Source: Nocardioides humi (GTDB lineage Bacteria > Actinomycetota > Actinomycetes > Propionibacteriales > Nocardioidaceae). From it: a stretch of 64,000 nucleotides of DNA. The stretch lies in the NCBI RefSeq assembly GCF_006494775.1, contig NZ_CP041146.1, positions 4,526,001 to 4,590,000 of the forward strand, given 5' to 3'. Below the pieces are notes generated by a model. It was not told where the DNA came from, did not search any database, and saw nothing but the letters and a program-made list of their open reading frames with translations. A program made the position numbers and the translations under genes. Below are positions 31,511 through 41,332 of the stretch, piece after piece (position 1 is the first letter of the stretch; each line of letters begins with the position of its first letter).

Positions 31511-32254
31511 TCAGTGACCGTTCTTGAGCGCGGTGCGCAGGTCCTTGTTGAGCTGGGAGATCACGTCGAGCGGGATCTCCTTGGGGCAGGCGGCGGCGCA
31601 CTCGCCGATGTTGGTGCAGCCGCCGAAGCCCTCGTGGTCGTGCTGGCCGACCATGTCGACGACCCGGGTCCAGCGCTCCGGCTGGCCCTGGGGGAGCTCG
31701 CCGAGGTGAGTGATCTTGGCGCCGAGGAACAGCGAGGCCGAGCCGTTGGGGCAGGCGGCGACGCAGGCGCCGCAGCCGATGCAGGTGGCCACGTTGAAGG
31801 CGCGCATCGCCTTGTCGCGCGGGACCGGGGCGGCGTTGGCCTCGGGGGCCGAGCCGGTGTTGGCGGAGACGAAGCCGCCGGACTGGATGATCCGGTCGAA
31901 GGCGGAGCGGTCGACCACCAGGTCCTTGATGACCGGGAAGGGCTCGGCGCGCCACGGCTCGATGGTGATCGTGTCGCCGTCGCTGAACGAGCGCATGTGG
32001 AGCTGGCAGGTCGTGGTGACCTCCGGGCCGTGGGCCTCGCCGTTGATCATCAGCGAGCACATGCCGCAGATGCCCTCGCGACAGTCGGAGTCGAACGCGA
32101 CCGGCTCCTCGCCCTTCTCGTTCAGCTGCTCGTTGAGGACGTCGAGCATCTCCAGGAAGCTCATGTCCTGCGAGATCCCCGAGACCTCGTAGGTGTGGAT
32201 GCCGCCCGTGTCGTCCGGCCCGTCCTGGCGCCAGATCTTGAGGGTCAGGTTCAT
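31511..32254 (-). CDS. sdhB: Succinate dehydrogenase iron-sulfur subunit
   Basis: SdhB, 247 residues, carries electrons from the flavoprotein to the membrane quinone site in complex II. The N-terminal [2Fe-2S] domain shows [12 protein letters not shown] with a later Cys. The C-terminal ferredoxin-like domain shows [14 protein letters not shown] and [16 protein letters not shown] for the [4Fe-4S] and [3Fe-4S] centres. ATG 32254 gives the family N-terminus ([10 protein letters not shown]). A GTG at 32269 that overlaps the sdhA stop (GTGA) is an alternative adding five residues. Last gene of sdhCAB. Confidence 0.95.
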   Translation of the reverse strand: MNLTLKIWRQDGPDDTGGIHTYEVSGISQDMSFLEMLDVLNEQLNEKGEEPVAFDSDCREGICGMCSLMINGEAHGPEVTTTCQLHMRSFSDGDTITIEPWRAEPFPVIKDLVVDRSAFDRIIQSGGFVSANTGSAPEANAAPVPRDKAMRAFNVATCIGCGACVAACPNGSASLFLGAKITHLGELPQGQPERWTRVVDMVGQHDHEGFGGCTNIGECAAACPKEIPLDVISQLNKDLRTALKNGH

Positions 32255-32265
32255 GCTGTCCGCGC

Positions 32266-34299
32266 TCACTTGTAGCTCCGCTGCTTCATCTCGATGGCGG
32301 TGTAGATCAGGTCTTCCTTGTGCAGCACCGGCTGGCCGCCCTCGAGCGAGTCGCCGCCCCACTCCCAGGCCGCCACGTAGGCGAACTCGTCGTCGTGGCG
32401 CAGGGCCTCGCCGTCGTCGGTCTGCGACTCGGCCCGGAAGTGGCCGCCGCAGGACTCGCGGCGGTTGAGGGCGTCGATGCACATGAGCTCGCCGAGCTCG
32501 ATGAAGTCGGCGACGCGGCCGGCCTTCTCCAGGCTCTGGTTGAGGGTGTCGGCGGAGCCGAGGACCTTCAGGTTGCTCCAGAAGTCGGCCTTGAGCTCGC
32601 GGATGAGGTCGATCGCCTTGCGCAGGCCCTCCTCGGTCCGCTCCATGCCGCAGTACTCCCACATGATGTTGCCGAGTTCCTTGTGGTAGCTGTCGGCCGA
32701 GCGGGTGCCGTCGATGGAGAGGAACCGGTCGATGCGCTCCTGCACCGACCGCTTGGCCTCGACGACCGCCTCGTGGGACTCGTCGATCTTCTCGAACGGG
32801 CCGTCGGCGAGGTAGTCGCGGATGGTGTTGGGGAGGACGAAGTAGCCGTCGGCGAGGCCCTGCATCAGGGCCGAGGCCCCGAGGCGGTTGGCGCCGTGGT
32901 CGGAGAAGTTCGCCTCGCCGGACACGAACAGGCCGGGGATGTTCGACTGCAGGTGGTAGTCGACCCACAGGCCGCCCATCACGTAGTGGACGGCGGGGTA
33001 GATCCGCATCGGGACCTCGTACGGGTTCTCGCCCGTGATCCGCTCGTACATGTCGAAGAGGTTGTCGTACTTCTCCTCGACGCCGGCCTTGCCGTAGCGC
33101 TTGATCGCGTCGGTGAAGTCGAGGTAGACGCCGCGGCGGAAGTCGCCGACCATCGGACCGACGCCGCGGCCCTCGTCGCACATGTTCTTCGCCTGGCGGG
33201 ACGCGATGTCGCGGGGGACCAGGTTGCCGAAGGACGGGTAGATCCGCTCCAGGTAGTAGTCGCGGTCCTCCTCGGGGATGTCCCGCGGGTCCTTGTCGCA
33301 GTCCTCCTTCTTCTTCGGCACCCAGATCCGGCCGTCGTTGCGCAGCGACTCCGACATCAGGGTCAGCTTCGACTGGTGGTCGCCGGAGACGGGGATGCAG
33401 GTCGGGTGGATCTGCGTGTAGCAGGGGTTCGCCATGTAGGCGCCCTTGCGGTGCGCGCGCCACGCGGCGGTGACATTGGACCCCATCGCGTTGGTGGAGA
33501 GGAAGAAGACGTTGCCGTACCCGCCGGTCGCCAGGACGACGACGTCGGCGAGGTGGGTCTCGATCTCGCCGGTGACCATGTCGCGGGCGATGATGCCGCG
33601 GGCCTTGCCGTCGACGACGACGAGCTCCAACATTTCATGCCGGGTGAACTGCTCGACGGTGCCGGCCGCGACCTGGCGCTCCATGGCCTGGTAGGCGCCG
33701 ATCAGGAGCTGCTGGCCCGTCTGGCCGCGGGCGTAGAACGTGCGGGAGACCTGCACGCCGCCGAACGAGCGGTTGTCGAGCAGGCCGCCGTAGTCGCGGG
33801 CGAACGGGACGCCCTGCGCGACGCACTGGTCGATGATGTTGGCCGAGACCTCGGCGAGGCGGTAGACGTTCGACTCGCGCGAGCGGTAGTCGCCGCCCTT
33901 GACGGTGTCGTAGAAGAGACGGAACGTCGAGTCGCCGTCCTCCTTGTAGTTCTTGGCCGCGTTGATGCCGCCCTGCGCCGCGATCGAGTGCGCCCGGCGG
34001 GGGGAGTCCTGGTAGCAGAAGGACTTCACGTTGTAGCCGGCCTCGCCGAGCGTGGCGGCTGCGGCGCCGCCGGCCAGGCCGGTGCCGACGATGATCACGT
34101 CGAGCTTGCGGCGGTTGGCCGGGTTGACCAGGCGGTTCTCGAACTTGCGGGTGGTCCAGCGCTCGGCGATCGGGCCGACCGGGGCAACGGGGTCGACCAG
34201 CTTGTCGCCGAGCGTGTAGTAGCCGTGCGCGTCGTCGGACTTCTGGACCGAGGCCTCGTTCAGCGGGGTGAGGCCGTCGTGGAGGGTGCTTCCAGCCAT
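32266..34299 (-). CDS. sdhA: Succinate dehydrogenase flavoprotein subunit
   Basis: SdhA, 677 residues, oxidises succinate to fumarate at covalent FAD. Visible features are the FAD-binding loop [21 protein letters not shown], the FAD-attachment region [18 protein letters not shown] with its histidine, the dinucleotide stretch [15 protein letters not shown], the active-site region QIHPTCIP, and [11 protein letters not shown]. The length suits the non-classical actinobacterial SDH that pairs with a single fused cytochrome b subunit. It is translated between sdhC (13-base gap) and sdhB. Confidence 0.96.
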   Translation of the reverse strand: MAGSTLHDGLTPLNEASVQKSDDAHGYYTLGDKLVDPVAPVGPIAERWTTRKFENRLVNPANRRKLDVIIVGTGLAGGAAAATLGEAGYNVKSFCYQDSPRRAHSIAAQGGINAAKNYKEDGDSTFRLFYDTVKGGDYRSRESNVYRLAEVSANIIDQCVAQGVPFARDYGGLLDNRSFGGVQVSRTFYARGQTGQQLLIGAYQAMERQVAAGTVEQFTRHEMLELVVVDGKARGIIARDMVTGEIETHLADVVVLATGGYGNVFFLSTNAMGSNVTAAWRAHRKGAYMANPCYTQIHPTCIPVSGDHQSKLTLMSESLRNDGRIWVPKKKEDCDKDPRDIPEEDRDYYLERIYPSFGNLVPRDIASRQAKNMCDEGRGVGPMVGDFRRGVYLDFTDAIKRYGKAGVEEKYDNLFDMYERITGENPYEVPMRIYPAVHYVMGGLWVDYHLQSNIPGLFVSGEANFSDHGANRLGASALMQGLADGYFVLPNTIRDYLADGPFEKIDESHEAVVEAKRSVQERIDRFLSIDGTRSADSYHKELGNIMWEYCGMERTEEGLRKAIDLIRELKADFWSNLKVLGSADTLNQSLEKAGRVADFIELGELMCIDALNRRESCGGHFRAESQTDDGEALRHDDEFAYVAAWEWGGDSLEGGQPVLHKEDLIYTAIEMKQRSYK

Positions 34300-34312
34300 T
34301 CTGGGGAGCTCC

Positions 34313-35029
34313 TTACTTCTCGATGATGCCGACGAGGACGGACAGCGGGACCAGCGAGAAGCCGCCGGCGATCACGATCGCCACGACCCAGCCGGTCGCC
34401 CGGGCACGGGTCCGGGAGACGGCTGAGTTGGTGAGGCCGAGCGTCTGCAGGGAGCTGAACGTGCCGTGGTGCAGGTGGAGGCCCAGGGCGACCATCGCGA
34501 GCAGGTAGATGACGGTCATCCACGGGACCTCGAAGGTCTCGACCAGCAGGCGGTAGGGGTTGTCGCCGCCGGTCTCGCCGTTGCTGGGGTTCACCTTGAC
34601 GATGGTGAAGTTGAGCAGGTGCCACACGATGAAGACCAGCAGGGTCAGCCCGCCCCAGCGCATCGTGCGCGAGGAGAGCGAGGAGCCGCGGTTCTTCTTG
34701 GCGACGTACTGCACCGGCCGGGCCGCCGCGGCGCGGCGCCACAGGGCGACCGCGCAGGCGATGTGGACGACGACGGCGACGATCAGGCCGACGCGCATGA
34801 TCCACAGGAAGCCCTCGTGCGGCAGCATCGGCTCGCCGAGCTCGCGCAGGTGGTGCGCGTACTCGTTGAACGCCTCCTCGCCGGCGAAGGCCTTGAGGTT
34901 GCCGTACATGTGCCCCAGGACGAAGCCGATGAACAGCAGGCCACTCACGGCCATGAGAATTTTCAGGGCGATGGTCGTGCGCGCTGCACGAGAGCCCTTC
35001 ACCAGTCGGGGACGCGTCGTCGTTGCCAC
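34313..35029 (-). CDS. sdhC: Succinate dehydrogenase cytochrome b558 subunit (type B, five-helix)
   Basis: A 238-residue membrane anchor with five hydrophobic helices. Histidines placed for two b hemes are visible ([33 protein letters not shown]). This is the Bacillus/Wolinella-type cytochrome b558 in which one protein replaces SdhC and SdhD. GTG 35029 gives the N-terminus [14 protein letters not shown] second in-frame GTG ([10 protein letters not shown]) is possible. The promoter region contains a perfect palindrome resembling an iron box. Confidence 0.93.
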   Translation of the reverse strand: MATTTRPRLVKGSRAARTTIALKILMAVSGLLFIGFVLGHMYGNLKAFAGEEAFNEYAHHLRELGEPMLPHEGFLWIMRVGLIVAVVVHIACAVALWRRAAAARPVQYVAKKNRGSSLSSRTMRWGGLTLLVFIVWHLLNFTIVKVNPSNGETGGDNPYRLLVETFEVPWMTVIYLLAMVALGLHLHHGTFSSLQTLGLTNSAVSRTRARATGWVVAIVIAGGFSLVPLSVLVGIIEK

Positions 35030-35090
35030 GGGGGGTCACGCTACTCCCGCTACCGACCAGTAGGTGACCGGGACCATGTGAGATATGCAC

Positions 35091-35106
35091 GTAAGGCGAG
35101 CCTTAC
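35091..35106. promoter_or_regulatory. Candidate DtxR/IdeR iron box upstream of sdhCAB
   Basis: GTAAGGC-GA-GCCTTAC is a perfect 16-bp palindrome 62 bases before the sdhC start. It shares the AGGC..GCCT core of actinobacterial DtxR/IdeR/DmdR boxes. Direct iron control of sdh would make sense for an enzyme with three Fe-S clusters and heme, but it is inferred from sequence only. Confidence 0.5.
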
Positions 35107-35124
35107 CCGCGCTCGCCGGACGGG

Positions 35125-35922
35125 TCAGGAGCTGAGCCGGACCGCCGCCTCCGGGGTCGCGACGTGGAAGGTGAAGCTCTCCTCGAGGTACAGCGTCACG
35201 GTCTCCGCGTCGTGCCGCTCGTAGCCCAGGGCGAGGTCCTGGCCGACGTCGAGGAGGTAGTCGTCGCCGCGCTGGCTGACCAGTACGCCGCCGCTCAGCC
35301 CGGGCGTCCACACGATGGGGCCCTCGACGATCCGGCGCAGGTGCTCGCGCAGCGCGTAGCCGCCGTGCTCGGTCGACTCCATCACGACGCGGTACTCGTC
35401 GTTGCCCAGCGCCAGGCCATAGGGCCCGGCGACGCCGTCGCGCAGCAGCAGCTCGACCGCGGTCGCGACCGCCTGCGGCCACGCCTCCGGGGTCCCGCCC
35501 AGCGGTACGACGTCGTGGGGCGTCGCCGCGCCGACGCCGGTCACCGCCTCGCCCCACCCGTGGAGCACGGCGAGGTTCTCGGCCGTCGCGATCCGGTGCG
35601 CGGCGTCGTCGAGCGGTCCGAGGTCGACGTCGTCGGCGCCTCGGTCGCCGGCGCGGAGCTCGTCGAGGGAGAGCTGGAACTCGGCCCGGAGCTCGACCGC
35701 GGGCAGCACCCGGCGCCGGCGGCCGGCGACCCCGGCCGCGGGGGAGTCCAGGGCGGTCGTGCGGCCGAGATTGCGCGAGGAGTAGTCCCAGCCGTGCGGC
35801 CCGTCGAAGTCGACGAGCCGGCGGGCGGCGAGCGCGGGCGTGAGCCGCTCCTTCGCCTCGTCGTCCAGCATCTGCCAGCCGGCGTCGGTGATGGGCGCGA
35901 GGGCGCGCAGCAGGTGGTTCAT
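35125..35922 (-). CDS. Family 1 encapsulin nanocompartment shell protein
   Basis: A 265-residue HK97-fold shell protein of the encapsulin (linocin-like) family. Diagnostic stretches are the N-terminal MNHLLRALAPITDAGWQMLDDEAK, LAARRLVDFDGPHGWDYSS, and the C-terminal DYLLDVGQDLALGYERHDAETVTLYLEESFTF. Such shells assemble into hollow particles that hold a cargo enzyme. The start codon overlaps the stop of the DyP peroxidase gene by 4 bases, and that peroxidase ends in an encapsulin-targeting peptide, so shell and cargo are co-translated. GC-rich and ordinary for the neighbourhood. Confidence 0.95.
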   Translation of the reverse strand: MNHLLRALAPITDAGWQMLDDEAKERLTPALAARRLVDFDGPHGWDYSSRNLGRTTALDSPAAGVAGRRRRVLPAVELRAEFQLSLDELRAGDRGADDVDLGPLDDAAHRIATAENLAVLHGWGEAVTGVGAATPHDVVPLGGTPEAWPQAVATAVELLLRDGVAGPYGLALGNDEYRVVMESTEHGGYALREHLRRIVEGPIVWTPGLSGGVLVSQRGDDYLLDVGQDLALGYERHDAETVTLYLEESFTFHVATPEAAVRLSS

Positions 35923-36992
35923 CCCAGGTCTCCCTTCAGTGATCCGATGGCGAGCGAGCCGTCCGGCAGGGCGTCCGGCGGGCTGTCCGGTGAGCTGTCC
36001 GACGAGCTGTCCGACGAGCTGTCCGACGGGACCGCGGTGCCGACCGGCACCGGCTCGTCGTCGGCGGCGGCGTCGAGGAGGTCGACGGTCGGGACGAAGA
36101 AGAGCGTGCCGGTGACGGCGGTCGAGAAGTCGAGGATCCGGTCGTGGTCGCCCGGCGGCTTGCCGACGAACATGTTCTCCAGCATCTGCTCGATGATCCC
36201 GGGGTCGCGGGCGTAGCCGATGAAGTAGGTGCCGAACTCGCCCGCGCCGACCCGGCCGAACGGCATGTTGTCGCGCACGATGTCGTGCTCGACGCCGTCC
36301 TCGTCGACGATCGTGTTGAGGGTGACGTGGGAGTTGCTCGGCTTCACGTCGTCGGGCAGCTCCACGTCGGAGAGCTTGGTCCGGCCGATGGCGAGCTCCT
36401 GCTCCTCGACGCTCAGCGCGTTCCAGCCGGTGAGGTCGTGGAGGTACTTCTGGGTGACGACATAGCTGCCCCCGGCGTACGACGGGTCCTCGGCGCCGAT
36501 GAGCACGGCCGCGGCCCGCTCGTCGCCCTCGGGGTTCTCGGTGCCGTCGACGAAGCCGAGCATGTCGCGCTGGTCGAAGGACCGGAACCCGTGGACCTCG
36601 TCGACGACGCTCGCGGCGCCGGCGAGCCGGTCGGTCAGGTGCTGGGCGAGCTCGAAGCACAGGTCCATCCGGTGCGCGCGCAGGTGGACGAACAGGTCGC
36701 CCGGCGTGGCGGGCGCGTGGTGCCGGGCGCCGGTCACCTCGCGGAAGGGGTGGAGCAGCGCCGGCCGGGGCGCGGCGAACAGCCGGTCCCAGGCGTGTGC
36801 GCCGATGCCGACCACGCAGGTCAGCTCGCCCTCGGGGATCCGGAACCCGACCGACCGCCGCAGCCCTCCGACGTCGGCCAGCAGCGCGCGCACCGTGGCG
36901 GCGCCGTCCTCGCTGCCGTCGAGGGTGTACGTCAGGAAGATCGCCGCCTCGGTGAGCGGGGCGAGGACAGCCTGCGGGGTGGGAGTGGGCAT
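35919..36992 (-). CDS. DyP-type heme peroxidase, encapsulin cargo
   Basis: A 357-residue dye-decolorising peroxidase. The family signature GFVDGTENP (GxxDG) gives the catalytic Asp, the proximal heme His lies in PSNSHVTLN, and the distal Arg region is DNMPFGR. After the catalytic domain comes a Ser/Asp/Pro linker and the C-terminal DGSLAIGSLKGDLG, a clear encapsulin-targeting peptide (consensus DGSLGIGSLK). ATG 36992 is chosen because GGAGGT lies 6 bases upstream; an in-frame ATG at 37028 lacks one. The stop overlaps the shell gene start. Confidence 0.95.
   Translation of the reverse strand: MPTPTPQAVLAPLTEAAIFLTYTLDGSEDGAATVRALLADVGGLRRSVGFRIPEGELTCVVGIGAHAWDRLFAAPRPALLHPFREVTGARHHAPATPGDLFVHLRAHRMDLCFELAQHLTDRLAGAASVVDEVHGFRSFDQRDMLGFVDGTENPEGDERAAAVLIGAEDPSYAGGSYVVTQKYLHDLTGWNALSVEEQELAIGRTKLSDVELPDDVKPSNSHVTLNTIVDEDGVEHDIVRDNMPFGRVGAGEFGTYFIGYARDPGIIEQMLENMFVGKPPGDHDRILDFSTAVTGTLFFVPTVDLLDAAADDEPVPVGTAVPSDSSSDSSSDSSPDSPPDALPDGSLAIGSLKGDLG
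35992..36027. repeat. 12-bp tandem repeat (3 copies) in the DyP linker
   Basis: GAGCTGTCCGAC is repeated three times exactly on the + strand and encodes a Ser/Asp repeat in the linker before the encapsulin-targeting peptide. Copy number could change linker length without a frameshift. Confidence 0.8.
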
Positions 36993-37128
36993 CGGACCTC
37001 CGGTCGGGTGCCCTCGATCCTCGTGCATCGGTCACGGCCCCGCCAGTACCGCCATCATCACTGTTTGTTATCAAGCAATGGAATATTGATCTTTGACGTG
37101 ATGGATACCGGCGCGGCACCCTGGACGG

Positions 37129-39430
37129 GTGACGAAGACCGGGCCGCGCGAGGATCCCCACGACGACCTGACCGTCACCCCGCCCAAGCGCTGGGCGGCC
37201 GGCGTCCCCGCCGTCGCCCACGCGATGGAGTACTCCCTCGAGCAGGCCGGCCCCCGCCGGACGATGCTGACGCTGCTCAGCCTCAACCAGGCCGAGGGCA
37301 TCGACTGCCCGGGCTGCGCGTGGCCGGACCCGAAGCACCGCCACAAGAACGAGTACTGCGAGAACGGCGCCAAGCACGTCAACGACGAGGCGACCACGCG
37401 CCGGGTCACCCGCGAGCTCTTCGCCCGGCACTCGATCGCCGAGCTCGACGCGAAGTCGGACATGTGGCTCAACCACCAGGGCCGGCTCACCGAGCCGATG
37501 GTGAAGCGGCCGGGCGCGACGCACTACGAGCCGATCGGCTGGGACGACGCCCTCGGGATCGTCGCCGACGAGCTCAACGCCCTGGCCTCGCCCGACGAGG
37601 CGATGTTCTACACCTCGGGCCGGCTCAACAACGAGGCCGCCTTCCTGCTGCAGCTGTTCGCCCGCGCGTACGGCACCAACAACCTGCCCGACTGCTCGAA
37701 CATGTGCCACGAGTCCAGCGGCTCCGGGCTGGGCGAGACCCTCGGCATCGGCAAGGGCAGCGTCTCGCTCGACGACATCCACGAGTCCGACCTGGTGTTC
37801 GTCGTCGGCCAGAACCCCGGCACCAACCACCCGCGGATGCTGTCGGCGCTGGAGGAGACCAAGCGCAACGGTGGCCGGGTGATCGCGGTCAACCCGCTGC
37901 CCGAGGCCGGCCTGATCCGGTTCAAGAACCCGCAGAGGCCGCGCGGCGTCATCGGCAGGGGCACCGTGATCGCCGACCAGTTCCTCAAGATCCGCCCCGG
38001 CGGCGACCTGGCGCTCTTCCAGATGCTCAACCGGCTGCTGCTCGAGGCCGAGGACGCCGCCCCGGCACCGTGCTCGACCACGACTTCATCGCCGCCCACA
38101 CGATCGGGTACGACGACTTCGCCGCCCACGCGCGCACGATCACCTGGGAGCACGTGCTCGAGGCCACCGGCCTGGACCGCGCGGAGATCGAGGCGGTCCA
38201 CGAGCAGGTGCTGCGCAGCCGCAGCGTGATCGTCTGCTGGGCGATGGGCCTGACCCAGCACCGGCACGGCGTCCCGACCATCCGCGAGATCGTCAGCTTC
38301 CTGATGCTGCGCGGCAACCTCGGCCGGCCCGGCGCGGGCGTGTGCCCGGTGCGCGGGCACAGCAACGTGCAGGGCGACCGGACCATGGGCATCTGGGAGC
38401 GGGTGCCGGACCGGTTCCTCGACGCGCTCGGCCGCGAGTTCGACTTCGAGCCCCCGCGCCGGCACGGCTACGACTCGGTCGAGGGGGTCCGTGCGATGCG
38501 CGACGGGAGGGCGAGGGTCTTCGTCGGCGTCGCCGGCAACTTCGTGCGGGCCATGTCCGACAGCGACGTCACGGAGGCGGCCCTGCGGTCCTGCTCGCTC
38601 ACCGTGCAGATCTCGACCAAGCTCAACCGCTCGCACACCGTGTGCGGCGAGACCGCGCTGATCCTGCCGACGCTCGGGCGCAGTGACCGCGACGTGCAGG
38701 CCACGGGCGAGCAGTTCGTGACCGTCGAGGACTCGATGAGCGAGGTCCACCAGTCCCGCGGCCGGCTCGCGCCGGCGTCGCCGCACCTGCTGAGCGAGGT
38801 CGCCATCATCGGCCGGCTGGCCCGCCGCACGCTGGGCTCGGGTGCGGACGGGATCGGCGCGATCCCCTGGGAGGACTTCGAGGCCGACTACGGCCTCGTC
38901 CGGGACCGGATCGCGCGCGTCGTCCCCGGCTTCGCGGACTTCAACGCCCGGGTCGCCGTGCCGGGCGGCTTCCGGCTGCCGAACCCGGTCAACGAGGGCG
39001 TCTTCCCGACCCGAGCGGCAAGGCGGTCTTCTTCCGCAACGAGCCCACCTGGATCGAGCCTCCGCCCGGCCACCTGGTGCTGCAGAGCCTGCGCTCGCAC
39101 GACCAGTGGAACACGATCCCCTACGCCATGAACGATCGCTACCGCGGCATCCACGACGCCCGCCGGATCGTCATGGTCAACCCCGACGACCTCGCCGACC
39201 TCGGGATCGCCGACCGCGACCTGGTCGACCTCGTCAGCGTCTGGACCGACGGCAGCGAGCGCCGGGCGCCGGGCTTCCGTGTGGTGGCCTATCCCGCGGC
39301 GCGCGGCTCGGCGGCGTCGTACTACCCCGAGACCAACGTGCTGGTGCCGCTCGACAGCGTCGCGGAGATCAGCAACACGCCCACGTCCAAGGGCGTCATC
39401 GTGCGGCTGGAGCCGGCGCCGCTTCGCTGA
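37129..39430 (+). pseudogene. FdhF/YdeP-family molybdopterin oxidoreductase, interrupted by two frameshifts
   Basis: Three consecutive frames together encode about 768 residues of an FdhF/YdeP-type molybdoenzyme. The parts are GTG 37129 to about 38060 (with DCPGCAWPDPKHRHKNEYCENG and MFYTSGRLNNEAAFLLQ), then GTVLDHDFIAAHTIGYDDFA to about 39010 (with SVIVCWAMGLTQHRHG and RGHSNVQGDRTMGI), then SGKAVFFRNEPTWIEPPPGH to 39430. Adding one C at 38060-38063 and one at 39010-39012 restores a single protein. Substrate is unknown; the family is linked to acid stress or formate-like oxidation. The end overlaps the convergent LysR gene by 35 bases. Confidence 0.85.
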
Positions 39431-40328
39431 GGCTCAGCACCCGGGCGAGGTCGACGCCGCGGGCCGTCTCGACCAGGGCCCGCGCCAGCATCGACTCCGG
39501 GCCGTGGCCGGCGAGGACCAGCCCGACCTGATGGGTACGCCGCGGCCCGGGCAGCGGGATGGCCCGGATCCCCTCCGGTACGCCGAAGGTGGGCAGCCAC
39601 GCGTGCGGCACCACGCTCGACAGCCCCATCGACGCGACGTGCGCGTAGACCGCCGAGACCGTGTCGGTCTCGACCACGACCTGGCTGTCGATCCCGGTGT
39701 CGGAGAGGTGCCCGTCGATGATCCGGCGGTTCTGCATGTCGCCCGTGAGCAGGCACAGCGCGGACCGCGCGGCATCGGCCCAGGTCACCGCGTCCCGGGC
39801 ACCGTGCTCGCCGTCGACCGGCGTCAGGAACAGGTACCGCTCGCGGTAGAGCGGCACCACGCGCACCTTGCCGAGGGGCTCGCCGTCGACGTACGTCATC
39901 CCGACGTCGATGTCGAAGTCGTTGAGCCGCCGCACGATCTCCCGCGACGACATCGACAGCAGCAGGAAGCCGGTCAGCGGGTGCTGCTGCCGCATCGGCG
40001 TCGTCAGCAGCGACGCGACCGTCAGCGCCGTCGGGATCGCGCCCATCCGCAGGGTGCCGTTGAGGCCGCCGCGCATCGCGGCGATCGACTGGTCCAGCGA
40101 GGCCCGCTCGGCCAGCATCCGCTGCGCCCAGTGCAGCACCTGCACGCCCTCCGGCGTGAACCCCTCGAACCGCTGGCCCCGCTTGACGATCTGCACGCCG
40201 AGCTCCTGCTCGAGCTTGCGGATCCCGGCCGACAGCGCCGGCTGGGTGACGTGGCACGCCTCCGCGGCGCGGCCGAAGTGGCCCTCACGTGCCAGGGCGG
40301 TGAGGTACTCCAACCGGCGCAGCAGCAT
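39396..40328 (-). CDS. LysR-family transcriptional regulator
   Basis: A 310-residue LysR regulator with an N-terminal winged helix-turn-helix (LEYLTALAREGHFGRAAEACHVTQPALSAGIRKLE) and a C-terminal effector domain (GTLRMGAIPTALTVASLL onward). It lies tail to tail with the FdhF-like gene, overlapping it by 35 bases, and 33 bases after the asparaginase-like gene on the same strand. It could control either unit. LysR proteins adjacent to FdhF-type genes are common, so that target is favoured. Confidence 0.92.
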   Translation of the reverse strand: MLLRRLEYLTALAREGHFGRAAEACHVTQPALSAGIRKLEQELGVQIVKRGQRFEGFTPEGVQVLHWAQRMLAERASLDQSIAAMRGGLNGTLRMGAIPTALTVASLLTTPMRQQHPLTGFLLLSMSSREIVRRLNDFDIDVGMTYVDGEPLGKVRVVPLYRERYLFLTPVDGEHGARDAVTWADAARSALCLLTGDMQNRRIIDGHLSDTGIDSQVVVETDTVSAVYAHVASMGLSSVVPHAWLPTFGVPEGIRAIPLPGPRRTHQVGLVLAGHGPESMLARALVETARGVDLARVLSLSEAAPAPAAR

Positions 40329-40361
40329 GGATGTTGCTTACCAGACCGGCGGCGCGCCGGG

Positions 40362-41332
40362 TCAGCCGGACGCGTCGTCGAGGAGCCCCTGGAGGTCACC
40401 GAGGGGAGGCCGGCCCCGGGCGCGAGGGCGACGGCCAGCAGCAGCCGGGCCTTCTGGGGGGTCAGTTCCCGCGCGCACAGCAGCGGCTCGCCGGCCGGCG
40501 CCGTGGAGCCGTACGGCGTGCGCTGGGCCTGGCACACCACGACCCCGCGGGCGGCGGCGTCCTCGAGGGCGAGCCGCTCGCCGCCGGTGGGGAACCCCGC
40601 GCCGGTCCCGGCGGAGACGATCCCGCTCACTCCCCGCTCGACCGCCGAGCGCACCGCCGCCCCGTCGGCGCCGACGTAGGACGTGACGATCTCGACCGGC
40701 GCCAGGCCGGCCGGCAGCGGAGCGTCGCGCAGCGGTCCGGTCCGGGCCCGACGGCTCCACCGCGGCACGCCGGTGCGGATCTCGCCGACGGGGGTCGCGC
40801 TGGCCCGGAAGGAGTCCACCCGGGAGCTGTGGCTCTTCATCGCCTCCGCCGGGTGCAGGACGGCGCCGTCGGAGACCACGACGACGCCGTGCTCGCGAAC
40901 CCCGGGGGAGCGCGCCACCGCGAGGGCGTCGACGAGGTTGGGCAGGGCATCGCTGCCGATGGCCGTGGGCGGCCGCATCGCAGCCGTCACGGCCACCGGC
41001 ACCCGGGCGCCGAGCAGCCAGATCAGGAAGGCGACCTCCTCCAGCCCGTTGGACCCCAGCGAGACCACCGCGCCGGCGACGGCGGTCGGATCCAGCGCGC
41101 GCAGCCGGGCGACCAGGCCGAGCAGGGCCTCCGGCGCGAGGTCGTGGCTCGGACGGGCCTCGACGGCCTCGATGCTCACCGGCCCGACCAGTGGGCGGAC
41201 CGGCTCGAGCACCTCCTCGGGCGGCAGCGAGCGGCCGGTCCGCCAGTACCGGTCGGTGTCCAGCGGATCGTGTCCATGCGCCTGGAGCGTGCCGCCGAGG
41301 CTGAGCCAGTGGACCGGGAGACCGGCGCTCAC
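40362..41332 (-). pseudogene. Type II L-asparaginase-like amidohydrolase, frameshifted near the C-terminus
   Basis: The frame from GTG 41332 encodes an asparaginase-family amidase of about 322 residues. The first catalytic block is LSLGGTLQAHG, the second is VVSLGSNGLEEVAFL; the usual TDT triad region of motif 2 is altered to SLGSNGLEE. The end ELTPQKARLLLAVALAPGAG is followed by a shift: the family end PLGDLQGLLDDASG is in the next frame and stops at 40362. One added C at 40403-40406 (G on the + strand) repairs it. The start overlaps the hydrolase stop (GTGA). In this operon a role on an amide intermediate is plausible. Confidence 0.75.

Noticed and set aside
30767..39012. Programmed -1 frameshifting or true pseudogenes in YihY and FdhF-like genes
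   Set aside because: There is no slippery heptamer with a downstream structure, and five events of the same type at C runs are better explained by sequencing error.
35125..39430. FdhF-like enzyme as second encapsulin cargo
   Set aside because: It is divergent from the encapsulin pair and its C-terminus has no targeting peptide.
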